Source: Bacillota bacterium
GTDB taxonomy: Bacteria > Bacillota > Negativicutes > DSM-13327
Assembly (NCBI GenBank): GCA_017889585.1
Contig: JAGFZX010000025.1
Location: 1-64,000 of the forward strand
Length of the DNA stretch: 64,000 nucleotides
Direction of reading: 5' to 3'
Part shown: positions 26,726 through 35,240 of the stretch, piece after piece
Layout of the letters: every line of letters starts with the position of its first letter
Position numbering within the stretch: position 1 is the first letter of the stretch
Position numbers and translations under genes: made by a program
Notes under the pieces: generated by a model
Database searches by the model: none
The model's input: only the letters and a program-made list of their open reading frames with translations
What the model was told of the DNA's origin: nothing

Positions 26726-26768
26726 TTATTATACCCCAACATTGTGGAGATTTTATGGAGAAACTATG
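26726..26768 (-). promoter_or_regulatory. Promoter and triple-box operator of the SHOCT/Met-rich operon
   Basis: Minus-strand -10 TATAAT at 26731-26726. Plus-strand boxes TGGA, TGGA and TGGG start at 26743, 26754 and 26765: 11-bp steps, the first 12 bp from the -10 edge, exactly as at 23725 and 28668. The boxes overlap the end of the kinase 2 gene. Confidence 0.7.
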
Positions 26769-27877
26769 GGCTTTTGATGTACGTTTAGTGGCAATCTTAA
26801 AGTAAAGGTGCTGCCTTGCCCTGGCGTACTTGTTGCGTACACTTGCCCCCCATGGGCCAAAGCCATTTGTTTAACTAAGGCCAATCCTAAACCAGTACCC
26901 CCACTCTGTTTTCCTCTGGCCGGATCAACCCTATAAAAATAATCAAATATATGTTCAATATCGTCAACCCCAATTCCAATACCAGTGTCAATGACTCGGA
27001 TCATAATCTCAGTCCCATCCCGCTCTGCCGTCACCCTTATACTACCTGCCGCCGTATAGCGGATAGCATTCATAATCAGGTTGTACACCATCTGCTGCAG
27101 CATAGCCATATCGCCCCATATTACCGGCATAGATTCGTCGAACTGGAAAGTAAGCACCAAGTTTTTGGCAGCAGCCAACGGACCGCTCTTTTGAATAACT
27201 TGACGCAACGTGACGAGAAGGTCAATCTCGATATATTCGGGATTCGACTGTCCCGCCTCTAACAGCGATAAATCCCTCAGTTCCCCCACCAGCTTCGTCA
27301 GACGATCAACTTCTTCTGTTAAGGAATGTATTTGCTCCTGGTCCGGCGCAATGACACCATCACCGATGCCTTCTAAATTGGCTTTTAGGATGGTTAACGG
27401 TGTGCGAAGTTCATGGGCAATACCAGCCAAAAACCGTTGCCTGAGAACCGTACTGGACTTAAGTTTGGCCGTCATTGCATTAAAAGCTGCCGCTAACTGG
27501 CCTACTTCGTCTTGTCCCTTAATAGTTACAGCGGCATCCAGATTGCCTGCCGTTACATCATTAACGGCCCGGTTTAGGTCAATTACCGGAAATGCAATAC
27601 TGCGAGCTAAGTAATAACTCACTACTCCCCCAATTACCAACATCATAACGGCTGCCACTAACAACGAATGCCTCAGCGACAGAATAAAGTGCCGCTCCGG
27701 TGTGCCCATCATGACCGCCATATTACCGTGATTCATCATGCCATGCATGCCACTCATGATCAGATAGGAACTAAAATTCTCAGATACCTGATAATTAATA
27801 ACCAGCATCAACCCCACTATGATAACAACCGTTGTCGCAAATACGATAACCGTCACGCGAGCCAAAAGACTACGCAT
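26753..27877 (-). CDS. Sensor histidine kinase 2 with Met/His-rich sensing loop
   Basis: Start at the ATG at 27877 (AGGTGAG upstream), overlapping the regulator stop by 8 nt as in operon 1; a GTG at 27886 is an alternative. Two membrane helices flank an extracellular loop containing MSGMHGMMNHGNMAVMMG, rich in Met and His, as expected for a copper or silver sensor (inference). HAMP, HisKA with AGIAHELRTPL and HATPase with NAIRYTA, DTGIGIG and GTGLGLALVK follow. It is a paralogue of kinase 1. Confidence 0.93.
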   Translation of the reverse strand: MRSLLARVTVIVFATTVVIIVGLMLVINYQVSENFSSYLIMSGMHGMMNHGNMAVMMGTPERHFILSLRHSLLVAAVMMLVIGGVVSYYLARSIAFPVIDLNRAVNDVTAGNLDAAVTIKGQDEVGQLAAAFNAMTAKLKSSTVLRQRFLAGIAHELRTPLTILKANLEGIGDGVIAPDQEQIHSLTEEVDRLTKLVGELRDLSLLEAGQSNPEYIEIDLLVTLRQVIQKSGPLAAAKNLVLTFQFDESMPVIWGDMAMLQQMVYNLIMNAIRYTAAGSIRVTAERDGTEIMIRVIDTGIGIGVDDIEHIFDYFYRVDPARGKQSGGTGLGLALVKQMALAHGGQVYATSTPGQGSTFTLRLPLNVHQKPIVSP

Positions 27878-28565
27878 GCTGCTCACCTGCCATTTTATAC
27901 CCTACGCCATAGATCGTTCTGATATAATGAGATTCCTGGGCCGAGATATCCAATTTTTTACGTAGGTTTTTTATATGGGAATCCACTGTCCGCTCATAAC
28001 CATCAAAGGCATAACCTTGCACCTTTTCAATTAACTGAAGCCGGGAAAACACTTGCTCGGGATGAGTAAGGAACAATTCTAGCAGCTTATACTCTGTAGG
28101 TGTTAGGTCTACTGCGAATCCGGCAACCATCAAGCTATGGCTGTTCTGATCTAGAACAATGTCCCCTAATTGCAAGACACGTTCTCCGCCATCTCGGCGG
28201 CCAGTTGGCTGTAATCGACGAAAAATAGCCCGAATTCTCGCTATCACTTCTTTGGGGCTGAAAGGTTTGACAACATAGTCATCTGCACCTAACTCCAGTC
28301 CGATAATCCGATCTGCTTCGGCGTCGCGGGCTGTCAACATAATGATCGGCACATCACTAGTACGCCGAATTTCCTTGCAAACTCCCCAACCATCAAGACT
28401 AGGAAGCATCACGTCTAAAAGAACAATATCTGGCCTCAGTCGCTGGGTTTTGTCTACCGCCTCCCAACCATCTTTGGCTGTTAATACTATATATTCCTCT
28501 TTTTCCAGATAAGCCGTCAGCACTTTCAATATCTTCTCATCATCATCGACTACCAACACTTTCAC
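27870..28565 (-). CDS. Response regulator 2, OmpR/PhoB family
   Basis: Start placed at the GTG at 28565 (GGGGTG 6 nt upstream; product VKVLVVDDDEKIL); the frame is open to an ATG at 28616. Receiver domain with VDDDE, phospho-acceptor Asp in IVLLDVMLPSLDG and VVKPFSPKE, then a winged helix with recognition helix GYERTVDSHIKNLRKK, nearly the same as regulator 1. It partners kinase 2. Its own promoter has the triple-box operator, suggesting autoregulation. Confidence 0.95.
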   Translation of the reverse strand: MKVLVVDDDEKILKVLTAYLEKEEYIVLTAKDGWEAVDKTQRLRPDIVLLDVMLPSLDGWGVCKEIRRTSDVPIIMLTARDAEADRIIGLELGADDYVVKPFSPKEVIARIRAIFRRLQPTGRRDGGERVLQLGDIVLDQNSHSLMVAGFAVDLTPTEYKLLELFLTHPEQVFSRLQLIEKVQGYAFDGYERTVDSHIKNLRKKLDISAQESHYIRTIYGVGYKMAGEQHA

Positions 28566-28667
28566 ACATTTCACCCCAAAATTTTTATCATAAATCAAAT
28601 AAATCCAACAATGCAATTATACCCTGCTCGAAAGCAGAATGCGAATAAGATGCCTCTTTTCAATTGT

Positions 28668-28710
28668 AGTATACTGCTAAACTTTGAATATTTCGTGAAG
28701 AAATTGTGAA
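28668..28710 (-). promoter_or_regulatory. Promoter and triple-box operator of two-component operon 2
   Basis: Minus-strand -10 TATACT at 28673-28668. Plus-strand TGAA cores start at 28685, 28696 and 28707: 11-bp steps, the first 12 bp from the -10 edge. The last two boxes are GTGAAGA. Confidence 0.75.
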
Positions 28711-28751
28711 GATTTAATGTAACTTCCCAGCATATAAGAAAAAACTTGAAG

Positions 28752-28860
28752 TCATTTTGGGGATTGCGGGCGGGGTCTTAACTTATTGTCAGATTCTTTT
28801 AAGTCTGTAAAGCTCAATTCTCTATTAGCCAGCCTTCCGGTGTAGCAATACAGGGCATCA
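28752..28860 (-). other. Coding-like tail in the gap between MCP gene and two-component operon 2
   Basis: The 322-bp gap 28617-28938 holds the operon 2 promoter, the MCP terminator and this stretch. One minus-strand frame reads CYTGRLANRELSFTDLKESD and runs to a stop at 28752, with protein-like composition but no start outside the MCP gene. It may be the 3' end of a lost gene or chance. Confidence 0.25.
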
Positions 28861-28887
28861 CAGTCACGTGTTTTTATAAAAAACGGT

Positions 28888-28921
28888 AAAACTCCTACCA
28901 AACTAATTCGGCAGGAGTTTT
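28888..28921 (-). terminator. Terminator of the Cache chemoreceptor gene
   Basis: AAAACTCCT (28888-28896) and AGGAGTTTT (28913-28921) pair perfectly; on the minus strand TTTTACCGTTTTTT follows. Confidence 0.85.
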
Positions 28922-28938
28922 GGTATTTACTTTCCACT

Positions 28939-30912
28939 TTATATTTTAAACTTGGTAACAGCCACTTGCAATTGTTCTGCCAAACCAGCCAGATGCTGGC
29001 TGGAATGAGCGATTTCCTCCATAGACGCAGTCTGTTCTTGGGTAGCAGCGGAAATAGTGTGCGCCTGGTCGGATACTTCGCGGCTAATCCGTTCAATATC
29101 ATGAGTTGCAGCAAGAATTTTCTGGCTGTCCGCATTCAAGCAGTCCAGTCCGTTAGCCGTTCCCTGGGCAATATTAGCCACCTCCCTGACATGCCCGTCA
29201 ATTTCTTGAAATGCCCTACCGGCCTGGTCGACAACCTCTGTCCCGCGCCTTACTTCCTGAGTGCCTCTAGCCATAGCCGTCACGGCCGCTTCTGTTTTTC
29301 CTTGGATGTTACCGATAAGCACCGTGATCTGTTTAGCGGCCTCTTGAGATTGTTCCGCGAGCTTGCGCACTTCTTCGGCCACAACGGCAAAGCCCCGTCC
29401 CTGCTCACCCGCCCTGGCGGCCTCAATGGCAGCGTTTAACGCAAGCAGATTGGTCTGTCCGGCAATACCGGAAATCGTCTCTACGATTTGTCCGATTTCT
29501 TTCGACTTATCACCCAATTCGGCCACCACTTTGGCCGAACTATCTACAGTATCTCGAATGCTACTCATTTGACCGACAGCGATATCGACTGCTTTATTAC
29601 CTGCACTAACCGCCGCTACCGCTCTCTCGGCGATCTTAACAGCCTCCTGATTTTTAGCAGTTTCTGCATGGGTCTCAGTAGCAATTTTATCAATCAGACT
29701 TAACATCCCATCTATCGCAATAACTTGCTGATTAAGCTCCTGGGCAGTGCTGGTAACCGAGTCTGTTATCTGATTGGCCGCCTGCTCAGATTGTTGGGCA
29801 TTGGCTGTGAGTTCCTCAGACGCTGCCGCCACTTGTTCAGCTGAAGTGCTAATGTCCCGCACCAACATACGAAGATTATCGGACATCGTTTCGAATACCT
29901 TCGCCAAACGGCCTACTTCATCTTGCGAGCGGATATCAATTTTGCTTATGCTAAGATCACCGCCCGCAATACGACTGGCTACAGCCTCTAGGGTGCGCAG
30001 CGGTTTTACCATAAGGTTTGTCAACATAATAACGGCAAAAATAGCTAACATCAGGACTGCTGCAATCATGACAAGTGAAGTCCATTTCAAAGCAGCAAGC
30101 TGCTGAAGCGCCTCATCCTCATTTACAGCCATCCCCATAGCCCAGGGGGTTCCCGGCACAGGCGCATAGGCTAAATATTTAGGTACCCCTTTATATTGAT
30201 AGCTAGTAACCCCTTTTTCCCCTTGAACCATTTTTTCAACCGCGGCTTTAAGCGCGGGCGTACTGTTAGGATCTTCCTTTATATTAACCTTGCCCATTAT
30301 CTCCTTATCAGGATGAATAACAACCGTACCATCCGACTTTATTAAATAGGCATACCCTGTGTGCCCCACTTTGGCTTCCGTAACTGTTTTCACCACATGC
30401 TCAACGTTAATTGCTCCAACCAGCAAGCCTGTAATGTGACCTTCGTTTTTGATTGGAAGAGCAATCACCGTGACCATTTTGCCGGTAGTCGGTGACAGAA
30501 TTGGATCAGTAATCGCAATTTTCCCAGTCATTGCTTCTTTAAAATACGGCCGGTTGACCGAACTTCCCGTAAATCCGTTAATATCAACATAGTTTCCCTT
30601 ATCATCCGTCCAAAAAATATTCTCATAAAGCGGATTATTACGCATTTCCGTCTTGATGTAAGCTACCATGGCCTCACGGTTGCCGCTTACTAGAATTGGA
30701 GAGTTGGCTAATGTATTCAGCTCCGTCTTGCGAATATCCAGCCACATGCCGATTTGTCTGCTGTTGCTTTCTGTAGTTATTGTAAGCTCCCTTTCTACTC
30801 CCTGAACTACATTATTCTTTGCCTGCCAATAATTAAGCCCTGCCAGCATCCCCAGAGAAAGAATAAATAAGGATATAATTGCAACTAATAGTTTGGTTCT
30901 AATACTGTTCAT
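28939..30912 (-). CDS. Methyl-accepting chemotaxis protein with extracellular Cache domain
   Basis: 657 residues from the ATG at 30912 (GGGGAGG upstream). Membrane helix 1 (about 5-27), a double Cache sensor (about 35-275, with NRPYFKEAMTGK and GYAYLIKSDGTVVIHP), helix 2, HAMP, and the signalling domain with the tip [21 protein letters not shown]. It would sense a small extracellular ligand and control CheA. The Cache pocket lacks the RxWY pattern of the common amino-acid class, so the ligand is unknown. Confidence 0.93.
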   Translation of the reverse strand: MNSIRTKLLVAIISLFILSLGMLAGLNYWQAKNNVVQGVERELTITTESNSRQIGMWLDIRKTELNTLANSPILVSGNREAMVAYIKTEMRNNPLYENIFWTDDKGNYVDINGFTGSSVNRPYFKEAMTGKIAITDPILSPTTGKMVTVIALPIKNEGHITGLLVGAINVEHVVKTVTEAKVGHTGYAYLIKSDGTVVIHPDKEIMGKVNIKEDPNSTPALKAAVEKMVQGEKGVTSYQYKGVPKYLAYAPVPGTPWAMGMAVNEDEALQQLAALKWTSLVMIAAVLMLAIFAVIMLTNLMVKPLRTLEAVASRIAGGDLSISKIDIRSQDEVGRLAKVFETMSDNLRMLVRDISTSAEQVAAASEELTANAQQSEQAANQITDSVTSTAQELNQQVIAIDGMLSLIDKIATETHAETAKNQEAVKIAERAVAAVSAGNKAVDIAVGQMSSIRDTVDSSAKVVAELGDKSKEIGQIVETISGIAGQTNLLALNAAIEAARAGEQGRGFAVVAEEVRKLAEQSQEAAKQITVLIGNIQGKTEAAVTAMARGTQEVRRGTEVVDQAGRAFQEIDGHVREVANIAQGTANGLDCLNADSQKILAATHDIERISREVSDQAHTISAATQEQTASMEEIAHSSQHLAGLAEQLQVAVTKFKI

Positions 30913-31143
30913 GTTGTCGCCTCCCCTTTGCACTTAAATTTCAATTTCGACTTTTAATTACATATTCCTGCTAAAAACTTCAAAATTTTCAATTTTAAAT
31001 AAAGTCAGAGGAATCCATAAGTCAGCTAACTAAAGTCAAATATTTTTAGAAAAATAATACAACCTCTAATTGTTCATTAAGTATGGAGAAATGCCCTTAA
31101 TTTGTAGCAACAAAGACACCTAACTTTTTGCCACTACGGGTTC

Positions 31144-31998
31144 TTAATTACACAAAATTGGATGCAGATCCTTTTCTAAATATCCATTTTCCAATCTAAC
31201 ACTCACGGAACAAGTAAATACTTGCTTATTGTATTCAAAATATGTACCCTCTATTGCTCTCTTGATGCAATCAGAGACTTGTCTAGTCTCTTCTATTTCA
31301 TAACCAAGTAAAATTGCTAAAAATTCTCCTTCACCAAGGTGAATAAAATATCCCCTTTTTTGTACAAACTTATAAATCATTTTTTCGATCTGTTCCTCGA
31401 CAAAAATTTTATATTGCCTCCCAAATTTATTGAGTATTTTCCTTATGGTATCGATTTCGATAAAAATAAGTCCTAGCTCACAATTCTTGAATTTTTCCAG
31501 AAGGAATCGATAAAGGGTTGTCCCAATATAGGCCCTAGGGTGACAACCTGAATAATTTAGATTTGATATTTTTTCAACCGGAACTATATCCTGCGCTCTT
31601 ATTCGCTCAGTTATATCTGTTAATCGGCTTAAATAATACTCTCGGCCGTTAAAAATCGCTAATTTTGAAATTACTTCAACGTCAATAGTACTTTCTATTC
31701 CTCGCAAATGCACTGCTTCGAATGTATGAAACTCCGATTCTTTCTCGTCAATGTGCCACATCTCTCTTTGAATAGATTCATTGCCTAATATATTCAAGGA
31801 GGATATTGGCATTCCAATAAAATCATCCTGCCTGTAGCTATAACGTTTCTCACAGGCATAATTGGCATAAACTATTAGTTTTGTCTTCTTATCCACAAGC
31901 CAGATACAATCATAGGTTGCATTGAGTAAATCACCAAAAAACATATTGGCACGATTAATAAAGCTCTTACTTGAAAGGTTCTGAGAGTTTTTTTTCAT
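31144..31998 (-). CDS. PAS protein with degenerate GGDEF domain
   Basis: 284 residues. A PAS domain (about 20-135; ATYDCIWLVDKKTKLIVYAN ... ITERIRAQ) is followed by a shortened GGDEF-like domain. Where GGDEF is expected the sequence is HLGEGEF, and the preceding substrate-binding Asp/Asn positions are not typical. It is unlikely to make c-di-GMP; it may bind nucleotide or act by protein contact. It stands alone, downstream of the cotJ region in the same direction. Confidence 0.7.
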   Translation of the reverse strand: MKKNSQNLSSKSFINRANMFFGDLLNATYDCIWLVDKKTKLIVYANYACEKRYSYRQDDFIGMPISSLNILGNESIQREMWHIDEKESEFHTFEAVHLRGIESTIDVEVISKLAIFNGREYYLSRLTDITERIRAQDIVPVEKISNLNYSGCHPRAYIGTTLYRFLLEKFKNCELGLIFIEIDTIRKILNKFGRQYKIFVEEQIEKMIYKFVQKRGYFIHLGEGEFLAILLGYEIEETRQVSDCIKRAIEGTYFEYNKQVFTCSVSVRLENGYLEKDLHPILCN

Positions 31999-32197
31999 AA
32001 AACGGTCACATCCTTCCCCATATTATGCGTTTATCGATACATTTGTTTGCAATTCCTATCATTAATCATGTGTTAATGTTCTAATATAATACAAATATTT
32101 ACTACAAATACATTATTCTACAAATTTCGCTTAATTCCTTCTTGATTATTATCAGGATTATCAGAATATTCCATAATTAAAGTTATTAAAAACAATA

Positions 32198-32216
32198 AAG
32201 CCACACTGTGCGGCTT
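32198..32216 (-). terminator. Terminator-like hairpin in the gap 31999-32380
   Basis: AAGCC-ACAC / GTG-GGCTT style hairpin followed on the minus strand by TTTATTGTTTTT. No accepted gene precedes it; a 30-codon frame 32231-32323 interrupted by one TAA does. The remainder of this 382-bp gap is A+T-rich and I see nothing else in it apart from the cotJ terminator. Confidence 0.5.
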
Positions 32217-32323
32217 ACAAAACAGAGTCATTATCCCATTTTTTTCATAAATAGTTTAAATGCTCCTCTAATATCTTTCTTTTAGGGATAGCGCTCCGGT
32301 CCCTTGCTATTCTCCCAGCTCAT

Positions 32324-32373
32324 AAAAAGACATCTGAAAACCCAGTAACATTACTGGTCCTCAGATGCCTTTT
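32324..32373 (-). terminator. Terminator of the cotJ operon
   Basis: Long hairpin in two parts: the outer arms share CATCTGA/TCAGATG and the inner arms CCAGTAA/TTACTGG. On the minus strand TTTTTATG follows. It begins 8 bp after the cotJC stop. Confidence 0.85.
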
Positions 32374-32380
32374 GCAGTCT

Positions 32381-32974
32381 CTATTCCTTCATCCCACATC
32401 CACACCACATATTGGTCTTGCTCATATGTTCCTGCACAGTATTGAGCATTTCCCCAAACCGTTGGAAATGTATGACTTCCCGTTCCCATAAGAAACGTAA
32501 TGTATCCTTAATACACGGGTCATCTGTCAGATGAATAAGATGCTCATAAGTTACCCGTGCCTTTTGCTCAGCTGCCATGTCCTCTGTTAAATCAGCAATA
32601 GGATCACCAAGACAGGCAATATAGGAAGCACACCAAGGTACACCGTTGGCATCTGTCCAAAAGAGGCCGTGATTATGTTGAGCATATTGGCCTTCCCAAC
32701 CAGCGTCTTCATAATCTTTGGGTGAAGCTCCCTCCACTAATTTGTATACTATAGCTGCAATCATTTCCATATGAGCTAGTTCTTCTGTGCCGATATCCGT
32801 AAGTAACGCTTTAGCCTGGCCTGTTGGCATGGAATAACGCTGATTCAGATACCGCAGGGATGCTCCGAGTTCACCATCTGGTCCTCCGTATTGAGTGATA
32901 ACCGTCTTGGCAAATTTTAGATCAGGATAGCTAACCTTAACAGGATGTTGCAATGTTTTTTGATATATCCACAT
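32381..32974 (-). CDS. cotJC: Spore coat protein CotJC (manganese-catalase family)
   Basis: 197 residues. MWIYQKTLQHPVKV is the usual N-terminus; di-manganese ligands lie in GELGASLRYL, TDIGTEELAHMEM and AAEQKARVTYEHL with a final REVIHFQRFG. The C-terminus MWCGCG is typical. CotJC is a spore-coat Mn-catalase-like protein made in the mother cell. It is the last gene of cotJABC and shows that this is a spore former. Confidence 0.96.
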   Translation of the reverse strand: MWIYQKTLQHPVKVSYPDLKFAKTVITQYGGPDGELGASLRYLNQRYSMPTGQAKALLTDIGTEELAHMEMIAAIVYKLVEGASPKDYEDAGWEGQYAQHNHGLFWTDANGVPWCASYIACLGDPIADLTEDMAAEQKARVTYEHLIHLTDDPCIKDTLRFLWEREVIHFQRFGEMLNTVQEHMSKTNMWCGCGMKE

Positions 32975-32989
32975 AAATCCGCCCCTCCT

Positions 32990-33247
32990 CTATAGTTCCC
33001 ATGGCCATGGACTATCTACCCATTGCCATGTTTCTTTTGCATATCCGCCCATACCAAAGCTTACGAGGGGTCCGTATTCTTGTTCATATGCTTGCTTATA
33101 TTTTTTTAGCCTTTCAACGGCACAGTTAAAATCATTAAGAGCATCTTTATCACAAGGATGCGTGTCTAAATATAGATTAAGCTCTAAGGTGACGAATCCC
33201 ATCTCTTGGACTTTGATGAGCATACTCATTTGCTGTTCACAATTCAT
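32990..33247 (-). CDS. cotJB: Spore coat protein CotJB
   Basis: 85 residues from the ATG at 33247, preceded by GGGGAGG. It matches CotJB in length and in the motifs MGFVTLELNLYLDTHP, DALNDFN and the Trp-rich end WQWVDSPWPWE. It is needed with CotJA for CotJC assembly. It starts 17 bp after cotJA. Confidence 0.95.
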   Translation of the reverse strand: MNCEQQMSMLIKVQEMGFVTLELNLYLDTHPCDKDALNDFNCAVERLKKYKQAYEQEYGPLVSFGMGGYAKETWQWVDSPWPWEL

Positions 33248-33264
33248 ATTTTCACCTCCCCTGT

Positions 33265-33456
33265 TCACTGCGGAATCATATAAACGCCATATAGTTCAGG
33301 GAATAATGTTCCCTTCATCAACGCTTCTTGCGGACCAAATGCTTTATCATAATACTGCCATGGAACATAAGAATGAGCTAACATCATTCCCATACCGGCC
33401 TCGTCTTCTGTAGGCATCCACATCTGTTTCGAGGTTTTATATAACTCTTTCTTCAC
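33265..33456 (-). CDS. cotJA: Spore coat-associated protein CotJA
   Basis: 63 residues; the conserved segment LAHSYVPWQYYDKAFGPQEALMKGTLFPEL identifies the family (landmark: AHSYVPWQ and GTLFPELY). First gene of the cotJABC operon; GAGGAGG lies upstream. A possible sigma-K-type promoter lies 31 bp ahead. Confidence 0.94.
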   Translation of the reverse strand: MKKELYKTSKQMWMPTEDEAGMGMMLAHSYVPWQYYDKAFGPQEALMKGTLFPELYGVYMIPQ

Positions 33457-33486
33457 TCATACATCCTCCTCTCATTTGACCTAATA

Positions 33487-33514
33487 TATTTTATGTAATG
33501 ATTGCAATGTGTGT
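33487..33514 (-). promoter_or_regulatory. Candidate late mother-cell (sigma-K-like) promoter of cotJ
   Basis: On the minus strand AC, 17 bp, CATAAAATA fits the sigma-K pattern AC-N16/17-CATANNNTA. cotJ in Bacillus is sigma-E dependent, so either mother-cell sigma factor is possible. Confidence 0.35.
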
Positions 33515-33538
33515 TACTTTATGCAAAAAAAAATCTGA

Positions 33539-33820
33539 TTAGCCAGCTATTGGCATAATCAGAAAGGCCAGTATATATATTAAGATCCCCAGTCCGCGAT
33601 ATAAGGTAGCTATAAACCACGCTAAGCGAATCAAGCTGACGTCAATACCAGTAAAGTTACTAAACCCAGCACATACACCAAAAATCATGCCATGAGCCGG
33701 GTCAAGAACCAAGTGTTTTTGTAGGGAAAAGCCATTGATTCCACCTATATCACCCTGGAAAAACTGCCATATGGTAAATGTACTAACCAAATATGCCCCT
33801 ACACGGATAAGGCCAAACAT
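33539..33820 (-). CDS. PspC-domain membrane protein
   Basis: 93 residues. The PspC core is present: LDPAHGMIFGVCAGFSNFTGIDVSLIRLAWFIA, with membrane segments at both ends. PspC proteins sense membrane stress or mark compartments; several Firmicute versions are uncharacterised. It is separated from the SEDS gene upstream by a hairpin. Confidence 0.85.
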   Translation of the reverse strand: MFGLIRVGAYLVSTFTIWQFFQGDIGGINGFSLQKHLVLDPAHGMIFGVCAGFSNFTGIDVSLIRLAWFIATLYRGLGILIYILAFLIMPIAG

Positions 33821-33884
33821 TACAGTTCCTCCTTATGAGCTATCTTGTTGTTCATTATCACCATAATGATCCTTTTTTAAACAC

Positions 33885-33914
33885 TTAAGAGACGGTTATT
33901 AACCGCCTCCTTAA
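33885..33914 (-). terminator. Hairpin after the SEDS gene
   Basis: TTAAGAGACGGTTA (33885-33898) and AACCGCCTCCTTAA (33901-33914) pair with a few mismatches. There is only a weak T-tract on the minus strand, so termination may be partial. Confidence 0.55.
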
Positions 33915-33924
33915 CATTTCTTTA

Positions 33925-35103
33925 TTACTTTATTCTACTGAGCGTTCTGGCTTGTCTAGCTTGTTTTAAACGAGTATTGCGGCTATTCTCGGGTCCTGAT
34001 GGAGCTTCCTCTGGCACATAATCGATTGCCTGCCGCCCCACATTCAATAAAATACCAATAGCAGTCAAATTGATAATCAGTGCTGTTCCGCCAAAGCTAA
34101 TAAATGGTAGTGGTACGCCGACTACAGGGAACAAGCCTGATACCATCCCTATATTAATAATAGCCTGCCCCACTATTAAAATAACCGTACCCGTAGCCAG
34201 CATTTTACCGAAGCCGTCAGGAGCTTTTAAGGCAATTTTAACACCATAATAGGCGAACATTGCCATTAGAAATAATACTATAATTGCGCCGATAAACCCC
34301 ATTTCCTGACATAATACTGCAAAAGCAAAATCCGTATGACCTTCCGGTAAATAATAAAACTTGCTAGCTCCCATACCAAGCCCAGCACCAAAAAAGCCAC
34401 CTGAACCAATTGCCAGTAGTCCCTGTACTGACTGATAACCAATGCCCTGCTGATAGGCCCAGGGATTAAGCCAAGCAGCAATTCGTTCAGCCCGATACGT
34501 GGCAGTAAAAGCAGCATAGATAAACAATATGCTGCCGGCCCCCAACAAAGTAAATAATTGTTGTTTTGACAATCCAGCAATAATATACAGCATGAGGCAT
34601 ACACCAATAATAATGACTGCAGTACCCATATCTGGTTGTTTATATACTATAGCCGCTAATAGTACTGTAATATAGAAAGGTGCTGATAGTAGTGTTACTC
34701 TGCGCCCATGATCAATAATTGGACCTAAATATCCCGCTGTAATCATAAGACCTGTCAACTTGGCAAGTTCAGATGGCTGAAATTGAAATCCAATATTAAT
34801 CCAGCGCCTAGCACCGTTAATTTGAATGCCGCTAAAATGTACTGTCAGTAGCAACCCTACTGTTACCAATATCAGTAGCAATATCAATCGTTTAAGACGC
34901 TTATAGTCTATACGGCTCATAATAGCCATTGCCATTATGCCAATACCAAACATCATTAAATGACGTTTCAAGTAAAAATAGCTGTCATGCATGGTTTGCC
35001 CTGCTTCTACAAAACTGGCACTAAAAATATTCACTGTGCCAATCACAAATAACAATAGGGTACTATACACTACTGCTTCCATATTGCTCATCCAAAATCT
35101 CAT
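33925..35103 (-). CDS. SEDS peptidoglycan polymerase (FtsW/RodA/SpoVE family)
   Basis: 392 residues with about ten membrane helices. Conserved SEDS features: GARRWINIGFQFQPSELAK, YKQPDMGTA (catalytic Asp), GHTDFAFAVLCQEMGF and PLPFISFGGTA. GAGGAG lies before the start. SEDS proteins polymerise lipid II with a class B PBP partner. No ftsZ or mur genes are near, and a SpoVD-like PBP is at 4320, so a SpoVE-like sporulation role is possible but not shown. Confidence 0.93.
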   Translation of the reverse strand: MRFWMSNMEAVVYSTLLLFVIGTVNIFSASFVEAGQTMHDSYFYLKRHLMMFGIGIMAMAIMSRIDYKRLKRLILLLILVTVGLLLTVHFSGIQINGARRWINIGFQFQPSELAKLTGLMITAGYLGPIIDHGRRVTLLSAPFYITVLLAAIVYKQPDMGTAVIIIGVCLMLYIIAGLSKQQLFTLLGAGSILFIYAAFTATYRAERIAAWLNPWAYQQGIGYQSVQGLLAIGSGGFFGAGLGMGASKFYYLPEGHTDFAFAVLCQEMGFIGAIIVLFLMAMFAYYGVKIALKAPDGFGKMLATGTVILIVGQAIINIGMVSGLFPVVGVPLPFISFGGTALIINLTAIGILLNVGRQAIDYVPEEAPSGPENSRNTRLKQARQARTLSRIK

Positions 35104-35240
35104 ATTACTTCTCCTCTACTTATCCCTCTCCCTATTATACCAAAAATAAATATACTCACCTACTAACCAATTGACTAATCTGAGAATATTATATAAAACA
35201 ATGAGCAATGGATATGCTCCGATAAAACCGAGGTGACGAT

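Noticed and set aside
28741-28885. c-di-GMP (GEMM) riboswitch near the MCP gene
   Set aside because: A few bases recall the aptamer (CCGG...GCTAAT), but the conserved GNRA loop, receptor and P1 stem are absent.
28966-30106. Several plus-strand ORFs (61-157 aa) opposite the Cache chemoreceptor
   Set aside because: They are frame shadows of a high-GC-third-position coding region and carry no motif.
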